Part shown: in pieces, positions 19,410 to 29,870 of the stretch
How positions within the stretch are numbered: the stretch's first letter is position 1
Layout: the number at the start of each line of letters is the position of its first letter
Source of the DNA: Bradyrhizobium sp. AZCC 1693
GTDB taxonomy: Bacteria; Pseudomonadota; Alphaproteobacteria; Rhizobiales; Xanthobacteraceae
Assembly (NCBI RefSeq): GCF_036924745.1
Contig: NZ_JAZHSD010000001.1
Span: 5,084,001 to 5,148,000, forward strand
DNA length: 64,000 nucleotides
Direction: 5' to 3'
The notes under the pieces: model-generated
The model's input: only the letters and a program-made list of their open reading frames with translations
Told to the model about the DNA's origin: nothing
The model's database searches: none
Translations under genes and position numbers: made by a program

Positions 19410-20828
19410 TCAGGCTCCCCGATTTTCTAGAGAAGAATTGGTCATTTGAGATAGATCTGATGGCATCGGCCGGGCGGCAGCGCCGGCGAGTTCGCCGAGC
19501 AGGCTGTAACGCTCGAGGCTCTCGATTTTGACCGGCAGCACCTGTCCGATGATGCCAGGTGAGGCAAAGACATGCGCTGGCTGGAGATACGCGGTGCGGC
19601 CGACGATCTGGCCGGGATTGCGGGCCGCGCGTTCGAACAGCACATCGACGGTGTTGCCAATCATGGCCTTGTTGAAGGCCGATTGCTGGCTGTCGATCAA
19701 TTCCTGGAGCCGCACCAATCGCTCGTCCATTTCAGCCGCTGACACCGTCTCCTGCATGTCCGCCGCCGGCGTGCCGGGCCGCGGCGAATATTTGAACGAA
19801 TAAGCTCCAGCGTATCCGATTTGTGCGACAAGCGCGAGGGTCGCGGCGAATTCTCCCTCGGTTTCGCCAGGGAAGCCGACGATAAAATCCGATGAAAAAG
19901 CAATATCTTGGCGCGCGGTACGGAAACGGTCGATGACGCGGCGATAATCATCGGCGGTATGCTTGCGGTTCATGGCGGCCAGGATCCGGTCGGAGCCGGA
20001 CTGCACGGGCAGGTGGACGAAGGGCATCAGCGCAGCGAGATCGCGATGCGCCGCAATCAGCGAATCGTCGACGTCGCGGGGATGGCTGGTGGAGTAGCGC
20101 AGCCGCACGATACCTTCGATTTCGGCAAGCCGATGCAGCAGCCTGCCGAGCGGCCAGGTCCGTCCGTCGGGGCCTTCGCCGTGATAGGCGTTGACGTTCT
20201 GGCCGATCAGCGTGATCTCGCGCACGCCGTTGTCGGCGAGCCGCTTCACGTCGTCGATGATCTTCGCGACCGGGCGCGATACTTCTGAGCCGCGCGTATA
20301 AGGCACGACGCAGAAGGTGCAGAACTTGTCGCAGCCCTCCTGCACCGTGACGAACGCGGAGATTCCGCGGGCCCGGATCGCGTCCGGCTTTGGCTGCGGC
20401 AGGAAACCGAACTTGTCCTCGACCGGGAATTCGGTCTCCAGCGCGCGGCCTTCGCTCTGCGCGCGCGCCAATAGCTGCGGCAGATGATGATAGCTCTGCG
20501 GCCCGACCACGACGTCGACAACAGGCGCGCGGCGGATGATCTCTGCGCCCTCGGCCTGCGCGACGCAGCCTGCGACCGCGATGCGCATATCGCGCCCCTG
20601 GCGCGCAGCTTCATCCTTGGCAACCCTCAGCCGTCCGAGCTCGGAGTAGACCTTTTCGGAGGCCTTCTCGCGGATGTGGCAGGTGTTGAGGATCACCAGA
20701 TCGGCATCCTCGGCACTGGCTGTCTCCACAAAGCCCTCGCCCGCCAGCGTGTCCACCATGCGTTGCGCATCGTAGACGTTCATCTGGCAGCCATAGGACT
20801 TGATGTGCAGCTTGCGCGGCGGCTTCAT
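19410..20828 (-). CDS. miaB: tRNA-2-methylthio-N6-isopentenyladenosine37 synthase MiaB
   Basis: A radical-SAM methylthiotransferase acting on i6A37 of tRNAs that read U-starting codons. Both iron-sulfur sites are complete: C14, C50 and C88 in the N-terminal domain ([22 protein letters not shown]) and C166, C170, C173 in the radical-SAM core ([17 protein letters not shown]). The C-terminal TRAM domain begins near [19 protein letters not shown]. At 472 residues it is of normal length. The miaB-phoH-ybeY-corC-lnt run is one of the most conserved operons in proteobacteria. Confidence 0.96.
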   Translation of the reverse strand: MKPPRKLHIKSYGCQMNVYDAQRMVDTLAGEGFVETASAEDADLVILNTCHIREKASEKVYSELGRLRVAKDEAARQGRDMRIAVAGCVAQAEGAEIIRRAPVVDVVVGPQSYHHLPQLLARAQSEGRALETEFPVEDKFGFLPQPKPDAIRARGISAFVTVQEGCDKFCTFCVVPYTRGSEVSRPVAKIIDDVKRLADNGVREITLIGQNVNAYHGEGPDGRTWPLGRLLHRLAEIEGIVRLRYSTSHPRDVDDSLIAAHRDLAALMPFVHLPVQSGSDRILAAMNRKHTADDYRRVIDRFRTARQDIAFSSDFIVGFPGETEGEFAATLALVAQIGYAGAYSFKYSPRPGTPAADMQETVSAAEMDERLVRLQELIDSQQSAFNKAMIGNTVDVLFERAARNPGQIVGRTAYLQPAHVFASPGIIGQVLPVKIESLERYSLLGELAGAAARPMPSDLSQMTNSSLENRGA

Positions 20829-20917
20829 GGAACCTGGAGTGCTGGTGGAAATGGCGCCCTGACGGCGGCTGGGCTCAGATATAGCCTAAATGGCCAAAAA
20901 GCCAGCGTTTGAGCCGG

Positions 20918-21115
20918 TCATTCCGGGGGCCCAAAGCGCACCTCGGATGCGCAAGTGCGCATCCGGACCGCCGGCGCGCCACCGGCCGTCATGGCCGGGC
21001 TTGACCCGGCCATCCACGTCTACGCTTGAGCGGTAAGAAAGACGTGGATGCCCGGGACAAGCTCGGGCATGACGACTGGAGGATGCTGGCGCATCGCCCC
21101 CGGAATGACGGGTAG
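20918..21115. repeat. Family A repeat with a family B repeat nested inside
   Basis: Outer arms GTCATTCCGGGGGC (20918) and GCCCCCGGAATGACGG (ends 21115) belong to family A with its GATGCGCAAGTGCGCATC core. A complete family B unit (CGTCATGGCCGGGCTTGACC... to ...CTCGGGCATGACG, about 20991-21073) sits in the middle. It fills nearly all of the 289-base gap between miaB and the GT39 gene. Confidence 0.75.
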
Positions 21116-21117
21116 AC

Positions 21118-23079
21118 TCAGTTCGCCTTGTCCCAGAGGTCGAACAGTTCGGGCGGCGGAACTTCCACCCATTCATTGCCGAGGTTGATGCGGTAGGGCG
21201 CGCGGCCCGAAGCCCCCGACAGCCGCCACAATCTGGGATCGACAGGGTGGCCGTTGGCGCGCACCCATCGCGCGATCGGATCGAGCGCCGCCGCCTGCTT
21301 GGCCGGCGCCAGGGTAAATCCGCCAAGCATCACGAAACGCAGTTGCCTGTCGGCGGTCAGTTTTTCGATGTCCGAAGGCGTCAGAATCGGATCGTCGCCG
21401 AGATAGCCGCCGATCGCCATGACGGGCAGGCCGGTCGAGATAATGAGCGGAGCGGCGACGTTGGCGTTGGGGACCGCGACGAGAAACTTTGCGGCCTCGC
21501 GATTGGCGATCAGGTAACTGGTGAGCTTCTGGCGGGCGGCTTCCAGCCGCGATGTCCGCAAGGCCACCCGCTCGGTATCCGACGGCGCGAGCAGGGCGGT
21601 CATGTTGGCGACCGGCGCGGCGATGTTCGGGCGCCTCAGGACGACGCTTGCAGCGGTCAGGATCGGTGGAACGAGCAGCGCGCCGATGGAAGCGACCGCG
21701 AACAGTTTCGCCAATCCGCTGCCCAGCAGCGGCAATACGTAAAGGACGGCCGCGCAAATTGTGGCGATCCCGATCGACGTCAGCCATGTCAGGCTGAGCC
21801 AGTCGGATCCGATTCCCCTGGACGGCGCCATGCAGAGATAGAATTGCCAACCGGCCGTGGCCGCGATGATCAGCGGCAGAAATATCCGTTCCGGCTTGCC
21901 GGCTTTCCACCTCGACCAGAGCCCCGCGACAGCGATGCCGGAAAGCACGGCGAGCGGCGGACCCAGCACGGCGACGTAATAAGTGTGGATCAATCCGCCC
22001 GCAAAGCTGAGCACGACCCAGTACATCGCGAGCCAGCCGGTCCAGACCGCGGCGCCGATGCGGCGTGACGCCGGCGCGCCCGGACTTCCTGCATCCGCCC
22101 AGGCGAGAACAAGGCCGAGAAGCGCGAGCGGCAGCAGCCAGGCAAACTGTGCCGCGGCCCGCGGCCGGAACAGGCGGAGCGGGCCGGTCGGCGAGTCGTC
22201 GGTCATAACGGGCTGCCGGACTTCCGTGGTTGCCGGGACCTTCTCGCCAGAGGGCGAGGAGATTGCCGGATTGGCTGCGGGCGCAGCCATCGCCACGAAG
22301 CGGGCCGCGCCATTATGCACCAGTGCAAGCTCCAGCATGGAATTGTGCCTGGTGCTGCCCGCATAGGGCCGGTCTCGAACCGGCGTGAGATCGAAGAAGA
22401 TCGCCCATGACAGCGCGACGGCGACGAGGACGATGCCCGCGATGGTCTGTCGCCCGAGGTGCCAGGTGACGGGAGCACCCGGCCGGGCAAGGCTGAACGT
22501 CAAGGCGAGCACCGGAGCCAACACCAGCGCCGCTCCCATCTTGACGTTGAAGCCTATGCCGATCGCGGCCATCGCGGCGCAGAGCATCGCGAGCCGGCCG
22601 GTTTCGGCTGCCCGCATTCCCAACCACGCACCGGCCAGCAGCACCAGGATGAGGCAGCTCTCGGTATTGTTGGAGCGGTCGACGGCGACATTGACCGGGC
22701 TGAGCGCGAGCGAGAGCGCGGCCACAGCGGCCGCCGTCCTGCCCCAATATTTCTGCACCAGAACGTAAACGATGGTGATTGCGGCCAATCCCGCGATCAC
22801 CTGGGCGAGCAGGATCGAAAGCGCGGAAAAGCCCAACAGTTTGGCGCTGCCAACCTGCAGCCAGATCGCCACCGGCGGCTTGTCGATGGACACAAAGCCT
22901 GCGGGGTCGAACGCGTTGAAGAGGAAATTGTGCCAGCTATCGAGCATGCTGCGCACGCCTGCGGCGTAGTACTGCCTTCCAAAATCGTTCTGCGAAAGCT
23001 GCCAGGTTCGCGCCAGCACAGCCACCGCCGCAACGAGCGTGAGCGGTAAACCCGCCTTCAACATCGAGCTTGCCTTCAA
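21118..23079 (-). CDS. Glycosyltransferase family 39 (PMT/ArnT-like), integral membrane
   Basis: A 653-residue polytopic inner-membrane protein with about 11-13 hydrophobic segments (LPLTLVAAVAVLARTW, AQVIAGLAAITIVYVLV, LLPLALLGLVLAWADAG, IATICAAVLYVLPLLG and others). The first periplasmic loop carries FVSIDKPPVAIWLQ, matching the D-x-P region of PMT/ArnT-type enzymes that transfer sugars from polyprenyl-phosphate carriers; SPVNVAVDRSNNTESCLILV also fits the family. The C-terminal periplasmic part (about residues 490-653) is soluble. The acceptor is unknown: lipid A, a glycan or protein are all possible. It is isolated between miaB and a broken HAD gene, and no lipid A or glycan genes are nearby. 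Confidence 0.85.
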   Translation of the reverse strand: MKASSMLKAGLPLTLVAAVAVLARTWQLSQNDFGRQYYAAGVRSMLDSWHNFLFNAFDPAGFVSIDKPPVAIWLQVGSAKLLGFSALSILLAQVIAGLAAITIVYVLVQKYWGRTAAAVAALSLALSPVNVAVDRSNNTESCLILVLLAGAWLGMRAAETGRLAMLCAAMAAIGIGFNVKMGAALVLAPVLALTFSLARPGAPVTWHLGRQTIAGIVLVAVALSWAIFFDLTPVRDRPYAGSTRHNSMLELALVHNGAARFVAMAAPAANPAISSPSGEKVPATTEVRQPVMTDDSPTGPLRLFRPRAAAQFAWLLPLALLGLVLAWADAGSPGAPASRRIGAAVWTGWLAMYWVVLSFAGGLIHTYYVAVLGPPLAVLSGIAVAGLWSRWKAGKPERIFLPLIIAATAGWQFYLCMAPSRGIGSDWLSLTWLTSIGIATICAAVLYVLPLLGSGLAKLFAVASIGALLVPPILTAASVVLRRPNIAAPVANMTALLAPSDTERVALRTSRLEAARQKLTSYLIANREAAKFLVAVPNANVAAPLIISTGLPVMAIGGYLGDDPILTPSDIEKLTADRQLRFVMLGGFTLAPAKQAAALDPIARWVRANGHPVDPRLWRLSGASGRAPYRINLGNEWVEVPPPELFDLWDKAN

Positions 23080-23223
23080 TATCCGGCTGTCGGGTGATTT
23101 CAGGATGCGCCGCTCCCTCGCGCAGGTTGATCTGAAATTATCACCTGCGGGTTCCGCGGCCAGTTAACTCGCGGCAAGGTTGCCCGACGTTGCAAGGCAT
23201 GCCGGACTTTGGCTGTATTGAAA

Positions 23224-23944
23224 CTAGCCGGTGTTTCGACCGGTATGCGCGATCAGGTCGGGCAGTCTGCGCATGTCGTCGAATGTCGCGGCGGCGCCGG
23301 CGGCGCGCAGCAATTCGGCATGGCCCGGCTGACAATGGCTGCCGCCGTGAAAGCCAAGCACGGTCATCCCGGCGGCGCGGCCGCCGATGACACCGGGAAC
23401 GCTGTCCTCGATCACAAGGCACTGCGACGGCTGCACCTTCATCTGTTCGGCCGCGAAGAGAAACAGATCGGGCGCGGGCTTGCCGCGGTCGACCTGCGTA
23501 GCGGAGAAAATATGCGGCGCGAGCAGGTCGTAGAGGCCGGCGCATGTGAGGCCGTGGCGAATCTTTTCGGGCGTTCCGCTGGAAGCTACGCATTTGGGCA
23601 GGCGTATCGCGCCCAATCGCCTCGCCGACATGGGCGATCGCCTGCAAATCGCCCTCGTAAAATTTCAGCGTGGCCGCCTTCACCTGTTGTTCGAAGTCAT
23701 CCGGCAGTTTCCGATCGATCTCCCGCTCGATCGTCTGGCGTGCCTCGCGGTCAGATATGCCGAGAAAGCGAACGAGCACCTGTTGCGGCGTGATCGGATA
23801 GCCGTGACGCGTCAGGGTCTCGGCATGGGCGCGGCATGAAATGACTTCGCTGTCGACCAGCACGCCGTCGCAATCGAAGATGACGAGATCGACGTTCGAA
23901 CTCAGGCCGTTCGAATTCAAGCCGTTCGAATTCAAGCCTTGCAC
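23224..23944 (-). pseudogene. HAD-family hydrolase with a +1 frameshift
   Basis: The first frame (start GTG 23944) reads VDLVIFDCDGVLVDSEVIS, the HAD nucleophile motif I, and stays family-like to AIAHVGEAIG. It then becomes nonsense. The second frame resumes with AIRLPKCVASSGTPEKIRHG, RGKPAPDLFLFAAEQM and LVIEDSVPGVIGGRAAGM, the motifs expected next, and ends at 23224. Deleting one G from the GGG (CCC at 23612-23614 on the plus strand) restores one reading frame of about 240 residues similar to phosphoglycolate phosphatase/beta-phosphoglucomutase-type HADs. It is either a recent pseudogene or a sequence error. The N-terminus carries three 15-bp tandem repeats (23894-23938) that encode GLNSN-like units. 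It starts 4 bases after the fur stop. Confidence 0.85.
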
Positions 23945-23948
23945 GCGA

Positions 23949-24398
23949 TCAGGTTTTCTCTTCGTCGAGCGGGACGCAATACAGTTCCAGCCGGTGATCG
24001 ACCAGCTTGTAGCCGAGCTTGCGGGCGATCTCGGCCTGCAGCTTCTCGATCTCCTCGGAGGTGAACTCGATCACCTTGCCGTCGCGCAGATTGATCAGAT
24101 GGTCGTGGTGGCTGTCGGGCATCTGCTCGTAGCGCGCCCGGCCCTCGCGGAAATCGTGACGCTCAATGATACCGGCGTCCTCGAACAGTTTGACGGTGCG
24201 GTACACGGTCGAGATCGAAATCTTGTCGTCGACCGCGACACAGCGCCGGTAAAGTTCCTCGACGTCTGGATGGTCGACCGAATCGGCGAGCACGCGCGCG
24301 ATCACGCGGCGCTGTTCGGTCATGCGCATGCCGGTGGCGGCGCAGCGCGCCTCGATGCCGGTATTCTTGTGCGCAGACGGGGATTTCAGTACGGGCAT
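23949..24398 (-). CDS. fur: Fur-family metalloregulator
   Basis: A 149-residue regulator of the Fur family. The winged-helix domain contains GMRMTEQRRVIARVLAD and the recognition region ISISTVYRTVKLFEDAGII; the metal/dimerisation half has DSHHDHLINLRDGKVIEF with the conserved histidine cluster. Fur normally represses iron-uptake genes with Fe(II); in several rhizobia the orthologue in this gene neighbourhood (Mur) responds to manganese, so the metal is open. The start at 24398 (MPVLKSPSAH) matches the family; an ATG at 24452 overlapping the rimI stop would add 18 residues. Conserved position between rimI and miaB. Confidence 0.92.
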   Translation of the reverse strand: MPVLKSPSAHKNTGIEARCAATGMRMTEQRRVIARVLADSVDHPDVEELYRRCVAVDDKISISTVYRTVKLFEDAGIIERHDFREGRARYEQMPDSHHDHLINLRDGKVIEFTSEEIEKLQAEIARKLGYKLVDHRLELYCVPLDEEKT

Positions 24399-24451
24399 GG
24401 GTCTCAAGGCCTTCGGACGCAGGTCGGGGGTCTTTTGCCACCGAGCGCACA

Positions 24452-24934
24452 TTACGACAAGTCACGCCGCATCAGAAGTGCATTCAATTGTTCGCCGCCG
24501 GGCTGCTGATAATAGCGTTCCCGGCGGCCAACGACCTCAAATCCGGCCCATTCATACAGGCGCCGCGCCGGCGGATTATTTTCTTCGACCTCGAGGAACA
24601 CCTTGCGGACGCCGCGGCCCGCGAGATGACCGAGATGCGTCAGCAACAGATTGCGCGACAGGCCGCGGCCACGTTGGGTCGCATCGATCGCGATCGACAA
24701 TAACTCCGCCTCGTCGGCAGCCCAGCGCGACACCGCAAAGCCGATGATCTTGCGCCCGGCTCTGAGCCGGTGAATGAGCGTGTTGCGCTCGGTCAGCATG
24801 ACCTCGAATTCGCCTTCGCCCCAGCCGCGGTGAAACGATGCGCCATGCAGTTGCGCCAGACGCGCCGCGTCGCGCGGACCGGCCGGTTCGATCACGGCCG
24901 TGCCGCCGCTCCACCATTCGGAGAACCATGTCAT
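24452..24934 (-). CDS. rimI: Ribosomal-protein-alanine N-acetyltransferase RimI
   Basis: A 160-residue GNAT acetyltransferase that acetylates the N-terminal alanine of ribosomal protein S18. The acetyl-CoA site is visible as AELLSIAIDATQRGRGLSRN (Q/R-x-x-G-x-G/A loop), followed by VFLEVEENNPPARRLYEWAG and FEVVGRRERYYQ, all characteristic of RimI. The start ATG at 24934 overlaps the tsaB stop (ATGA), giving MTWFSEWWSG; the frame remains open upstream but without similarity. tsaB-rimI pairing is widespread. Confidence 0.93.
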   Translation of the reverse strand: MTWFSEWWSGGTAVIEPAGPRDAARLAQLHGASFHRGWGEGEFEVMLTERNTLIHRLRAGRKIIGFAVSRWAADEAELLSIAIDATQRGRGLSRNLLLTHLGHLAGRGVRKVFLEVEENNPPARRLYEWAGFEVVGRRERYYQQPGGEQLNALLMRRDLS

Positions 24935-25635
24935 CCTGATGCCGGCGGCTGGGCTGCGGCGGACAGCGGATCCTTTGGCGGCTTGGCATCGGGCGCGCGC
25001 AGATAATAGGGGCGCGCCGGTGCGGTCTCGGGATCGATGGCGGCGCCCAGCCACGCCACCCAGGCGATGTCGGGCGCTGCCTGCTGGTCGATCTTGAAGG
25101 GTGGCGCTGCATCGGCCGGCCAGCGGTCGGCCAGAATCTGCGCCGCATTGCCGACCAGATACGGTGCACCGAAGCGCGCCGCGTCGAGCGCTTCCGCAAT
25201 CGGCGCGACCTTCGGCTTGATCAATGAACTGCCATCGCCGCCGAGCACCTGGAAATAGACATGATCATGCCGCGCATCGATCGCGGCGAGGACAGGATGA
25301 GGTTCGCGATTCTCGCTGACGATGGGGGCGGCAAACGCGGTCAGCGTCGTTACGCCGACGACCGGCTTGCCGGCGGCGAGCGCGATGCCGCGGGCGGCGG
25401 AAAGGCCGACGCGCAATCCGGTAAAGCTGCCGGGACCGGTGGTCGCGGCGATGCGGTCGAGCGCGGCAAAGGCAGCGCCTGACGCCTTCATCACGCGCGC
25501 GATCAGCGGCATCAGGGCTTCGGCATGACCGCGCTTCATCGCCTGCGATTCCTGCGCGACGACGCCGCCTGCGCTGGTGTCGAGCACGGCCGCGGCGCAG
25601 GCATCAAGCGCGGTATCGATGGCGAGGATCAGCAT
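24931..25635 (-). CDS. tsaB: tRNA threonylcarbamoyladenosine biosynthesis protein TsaB
   Basis: A 234-residue ASKHA-fold protein, the non-catalytic partner of TsaD in t6A37 synthesis. Family segments: MLILAIDTALDACAAAVLD at the N-terminus, HAEALMPLIARVMKASG, and GPGSFTGLRVGLSAARGIAL, the most conserved motif. The C-terminus is Pro/Ala-rich. It is followed directly by rimI with a 4-base overlap and preceded by a family B repeat in the gap to nfu. Confidence 0.94.
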   Translation of the reverse strand: MLILAIDTALDACAAAVLDTSAGGVVAQESQAMKRGHAEALMPLIARVMKASGAAFAALDRIAATTGPGSFTGLRVGLSAARGIALAAGKPVVGVTTLTAFAAPIVSENREPHPVLAAIDARHDHVYFQVLGGDGSSLIKPKVAPIAEALDAARFGAPYLVGNAAQILADRWPADAAPPFKIDQQAAPDIAWVAWLGAAIDPETAPARPYYLRAPDAKPPKDPLSAAAQPPASG

Positions 25636-25648
25636 GATCTATCATTCT

Positions 25649-25737
25649 CGTCATGCCCGGGCTTGTCCCGGGCATCCACGTCTTTTGCTTTATCACAAGA
25701 CAAGACGTGGATGGCCGGGACAAGCCCGGCCATGACG
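25649..25737. repeat. Family B palindromic repeat
   Basis: Two arms, CGTCATGCCCGGGCTTGTCC...GGGCATCCACGTCTT and AAGACGTGGATGGCCGGG...CCCGGCCATGACG, each itself palindromic and inverted relative to the other, joined by about 15 bases. It lies between nfu and tsaB. Confidence 0.85.
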
Positions 25738-25778
25738 AAATCCTTGATTTGATACGTCGGATGCGGCCGATCGGTCTC

Positions 25779-26348
25779 TTACACCGGCCGGACTTCGACC
25801 ACGTCGGGCACGAAATGCTTCAGCAGGTTCTGGATGCCGTGCTGCAGCGTCGCCGTCGATGACGGGCAGCCCGAGCAGGCGCCCTTCATGTTGAGGTAGA
25901 CGACGCCGTCCTTGAAGCCGCGGAAGGTGATGTCGCCGCCGTCATTGGCGACGGCGGGGCGCACCCGCGTCTCGATCAAATCCTTGATGGTCGCGACCGT
26001 ATCGGCGTCGGCCTCGTTGAAGAACTCGCCTTCCTCGTCCGCCGCCTCGTCGTTGCCGGCAGTGCCGTCCGTCAGCAGCGGCGCGCCAGACATGTAGTGC
26101 TCCATGATGGCGCCGAGGATCGCGGGCTTGAGGTGCTGCCAGTCGCCATCCGCCTTGGTCACGGTAACGAAATCGTAGCCGTAGAACACGCCGGATACGC
26201 CGGGAACGCCGAACAGCCGTTCGGCGAGTGGCGAGCGGGCGGCGGCTTCAGGAGTGGAAAATTCCATCGTGCCGGTATCGAGCACGGTGCGGCCCGGAAT
26301 GAATTTCAGGGTGGCAGGATTGGGCGTGGCTTCGGTCTGAATGAACAT
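25779..26348 (-). CDS. NifU-like Fe-S scaffold/carrier protein (Nfu type)
   Basis: A 189-residue protein with an N-terminal Nfu domain (MFIQTEATPNPATLKFIPGR, FGVPGVSGVFYGYDFVTVTK) and a C-terminal NifU domain (ETRVRPAVANDGGDITFRGF, GACSGCPSSTATLQHGIQNL). The CxxC in CSGC binds a 4Fe-4S cluster at the dimer interface and delivers it to apoproteins. An acidic linker (NDEAADEEGEFFNEADADT) joins the domains. It is cytoplasmic and of normal length for the alphaproteobacterial/mitochondrial Nfu1 type. Its place between usp and tsaB is conserved. Confidence 0.94.
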   Translation of the reverse strand: MFIQTEATPNPATLKFIPGRTVLDTGTMEFSTPEAAARSPLAERLFGVPGVSGVFYGYDFVTVTKADGDWQHLKPAILGAIMEHYMSGAPLLTDGTAGNDEAADEEGEFFNEADADTVATIKDLIETRVRPAVANDGGDITFRGFKDGVVYLNMKGACSGCPSSTATLQHGIQNLLKHFVPDVVEVRPV

Positions 26349-26466
26349 CTGGTTTTCTCCGGCGTCGCCGGTTCAAGGCCGGCGCGTGGGGCTTCCCATA
26401 GCAGATGGCGACGGGGCATGCACGATCAAGGGGCGCAAACCAGCAATTCTGTAAGCGTATCAAGCC

Positions 26467-26961
26467 CTAAGACAGGCCGTCGATGTCCGAATCGCTCAAG
26501 TCGCCGGGGACGATGACGACGGGAATCGGGAAGGAACCAGTGACCTGCGCGATCATGCTGATCAGCGGGCCGGGGCCCTCGGGGCCTGGATTGGCCGCCA
26601 GCACCAGCATCGAAATATCGACGTCCTTGTCGATCACGTCGAGGATCTGGGTGGTCGGGTCGCCCTCGCGAATCACCCGTTCCGGCGTAATCGCGGCAAT
26701 GCCGTTGGCGCGGCCCGAGGCGCGGTCGAGCGCCTCGTTGGCGGCGTCCTCGGCCTCGGCGCGCATCAGGTCGGCAACGCCCAGCCATTGCTGGTTCTGG
26801 TCCTCGATTTCGATAATGCGCAGCATCACCACGCCGCCGCCGACGCGAATGGCCCAGCGGCTGGCATAATAGACCGCGCGGTCCCATTCCGCGGTGTCGT
26901 CAACGATGACAAGGCATTTTGGCTTGTGACCCGTCTCGTAGCTTCGTCGCTGGGTGGTCAT
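26467..26961 (-). CDS. Universal stress protein (UspA family)
   Basis: A 164-residue UspA-fold protein: PKCLVIVDDTAEWDRAVYYA at the N-terminus, ERVIREGDPTTQILDVIDKD in the middle and DISMLVLAANPGPEGPGPLI near the end. The ATP-binding G-2x-G-9x-G motif of the classical type is not evident, so it may be a non-nucleotide-binding member. The start at 26961 (MTTQRRSYETG) is chosen over an upstream open frame because family similarity begins here and GGGAC precedes it. It lies between trpS and nfu, as in other alphaproteobacteria. Confidence 0.88.
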   Translation of the reverse strand: MTTQRRSYETGHKPKCLVIVDDTAEWDRAVYYASRWAIRVGGGVVMLRIIEIEDQNQQWLGVADLMRAEAEDAANEALDRASGRANGIAAITPERVIREGDPTTQILDVIDKDVDISMLVLAANPGPEGPGPLISMIAQVTGSFPIPVVIVPGDLSDSDIDGLS

Positions 26962-27053
26962 GCATGTCCCGGTGCTGCGCCAAACCGACGCATGCTGCCA
27001 CGGCGCGGCCATGCCAGACAAGCGGCGTCGCTGCTGCAACGCCGCAGTGAAAG

Positions 27054-28106
<1,053 letters not shown>

Positions 28107-28173
28107 AGCCAGCTTCCCGAGGATGCCTGTTTCGCGCCGTCGTTTGCCACGCAGGGGCTGTCAGCGCAAGCGG

Positions 28174-29718
28174 CTAGCCTTTTGTTTGCCTGATCGCGTT
28201 AACCGCGTCGCGCCAGCCGGTGACGCCGAAAAGCCTTAAGAGCAGGCCGTAAACCGCAATTCCGCCCGATATCACGACCAGCAGCAGGACGGCCTGCACG
28301 AGACCGTGCACGCCCGAGGCAAGCGCCGGCAGCGAGCGCGTCGCCAGCCACAGCACCGCGCCCATCGCGAGCGCCGCGAGCGCGATGCGCGGCAGCCGCC
28401 GTTTTGCGCTGGCATCGATCGAGAATCCAAACGTCTCCGCGCCGCGGCGGATCAGGCTGAACGCCATGCTCCACGCACCAAACGCAACCGCGGCTGCGAT
28501 GCCCTCAGTGCCGTACCAATGGCTGAGCAGGAAGGCCGCCGCAATCGCCAGCACGACGCCCTTCAGTGCTGAGACCAGCGGCGTCATCGTATCCTCGCGC
28601 GCAAAGAACGCCGGCGACAGGGCTTTGACCAGCACATGGGCAGGCAGCGCCAGCGTCAGCCACATCAGCGCACGCGCCGTCGCTTTGGTGTCATCGGCGG
28701 TGAAGGCGCCGTGCTCGAACAGCAGCCGCACGATCGGTTCGCTGAGCACCATCAGCCCGAGCGTGGCCGGCAATGCGAGGCCCACGGCGAGTTCGAGCCC
28801 GCGCGATTCCGCATTCGCCACGGCTGTGCGATCCTCGGCCCGTAATGCGCGCGTCAGTTCCGGAATCAGCACCGTGCCCATGGCGACGCCGACGATGCCG
28901 AGCGGCAATTCGACCAGCCGGTTGGCGAAGTAGAGCCAGGATACGGCGGACGGCGAGGACGAGGCGATGATCGCGCCGGCCACCATCAAAAGCTGCGGTG
29001 CGCTCGATGCCATCATGCCGGGTGCGGCCTTGCCGAGAAAGCCGCGGATTCCGCTATCGAATGAAATCCGCAAAGGTCCGGCGATGCTGCCGCCACGGCG
29101 CAACACCAGCACCGATAGCTGTAACAGTCCGGCAATGCCTGTGGTCGCGGCGACGATTTGCGCGGCTTGCACGGCATCGGGACGCGCGGCGAGCAGCACG
29201 ACCATCACCGCGATCAGCGCGATGTTGAACAATAGCGGCGAAAACGCCGTCAGCGCGAAGCGGCCTTGCGCGTTCAGCAGCGCCATCATCACCGTCACCG
29301 GACCGGCAAAGGCGAGGTAGGGCAGCATCAGGCGGGCGTTGTCTGTCGCGAGCTGCAGCGTCTCGCGGCCGGAGAACCCCGGCGCCAGCGCCGCAATGAC
29401 GAGCGGCATCACCAGCGCGAGCACCGCTGTGGCTGCGATCAACGCTGTTGTCACGGTGCCGAGCACGCGCCCGGCAAACGCTGCCGCGGCCACAGCCCCA
29501 TCGGTCTCGCGCACCCGCAGCCACGCCGGCACCAGCGCGGCGTTCAGCCCGCCCTCGGTCAGCAGCCGCCGCACCACATTGACCAGTTGAAACGCCGCCA
29601 GGAACGCGTCCGCAACCGGACCCGCGCCGAGCAGCGCCGCGAGCGCGGAATCGCGCACGAATCCAAGCAGCCGCGAGGCCAGCGTTCCCGTCGAAACCGT
29701 GAGAAAAGAGCGGATCAT
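28174..29718 (-). CDS. murJ: Lipid II flippase MurJ
   Basis: A 514-residue MOP-superfamily transporter that flips the peptidoglycan precursor lipid II across the inner membrane. About 14 hydrophobic segments are seen. The signature start SFLTVSTGTLASRLLGFVRD and ALVPAWLRVRETDGA, ALSPAFFAREDTMTPL and YFANRLVELPLGIVGVAMGT are strongly conserved. The start at 29718 (MIRSFLTV) is the family start. The frame stays open for 31 more codons upstream, but that stretch crosses a family B-type arm and is not expected to be translated. Confidence 0.96.
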   Translation of the reverse strand: MIRSFLTVSTGTLASRLLGFVRDSALAALLGAGPVADAFLAAFQLVNVVRRLLTEGGLNAALVPAWLRVRETDGAVAAAAFAGRVLGTVTTALIAATAVLALVMPLVIAALAPGFSGRETLQLATDNARLMLPYLAFAGPVTVMMALLNAQGRFALTAFSPLLFNIALIAVMVVLLAARPDAVQAAQIVAATTGIAGLLQLSVLVLRRGGSIAGPLRISFDSGIRGFLGKAAPGMMASSAPQLLMVAGAIIASSSPSAVSWLYFANRLVELPLGIVGVAMGTVLIPELTRALRAEDRTAVANAESRGLELAVGLALPATLGLMVLSEPIVRLLFEHGAFTADDTKATARALMWLTLALPAHVLVKALSPAFFAREDTMTPLVSALKGVVLAIAAAFLLSHWYGTEGIAAAVAFGAWSMAFSLIRRGAETFGFSIDASAKRRLPRIALAALAMGAVLWLATRSLPALASGVHGLVQAVLLLVVISGGIAVYGLLLRLFGVTGWRDAVNAIRQTKG

Positions 29719-29780
29719 TGGCGCTCTATAGCAGCCGCTTGCCTTGCTGGCAGCAATGTCCGCCCCGCGTCCTTGATCTT

Positions 29781-29870
29781 CGTCATGGCCGGGCTTGTCC
29801 CGGCCATCCACGTCTTTCCTGTTTCAGTGAAGCAAGGACGTGGATGCCCGGCACAGGGCCGGGCATGACG
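29781..29870. repeat. Family B palindromic repeat
   Basis: CGTCATGGCCGGGCTTGTCC...GACGTGGATGCCCGG...GGGCATGACG, in the divergent gap between murJ and the PfkB kinase, where promoters of both must lie. Confidence 0.85.

Noticed and set aside
29719..29811. N-terminal extension of MurJ read through the upstream gap
   Set aside because: These codons come from a family B-type palindrome (MDGRDKPGHDE), a frequent source of false extensions; the family start is at 29718.
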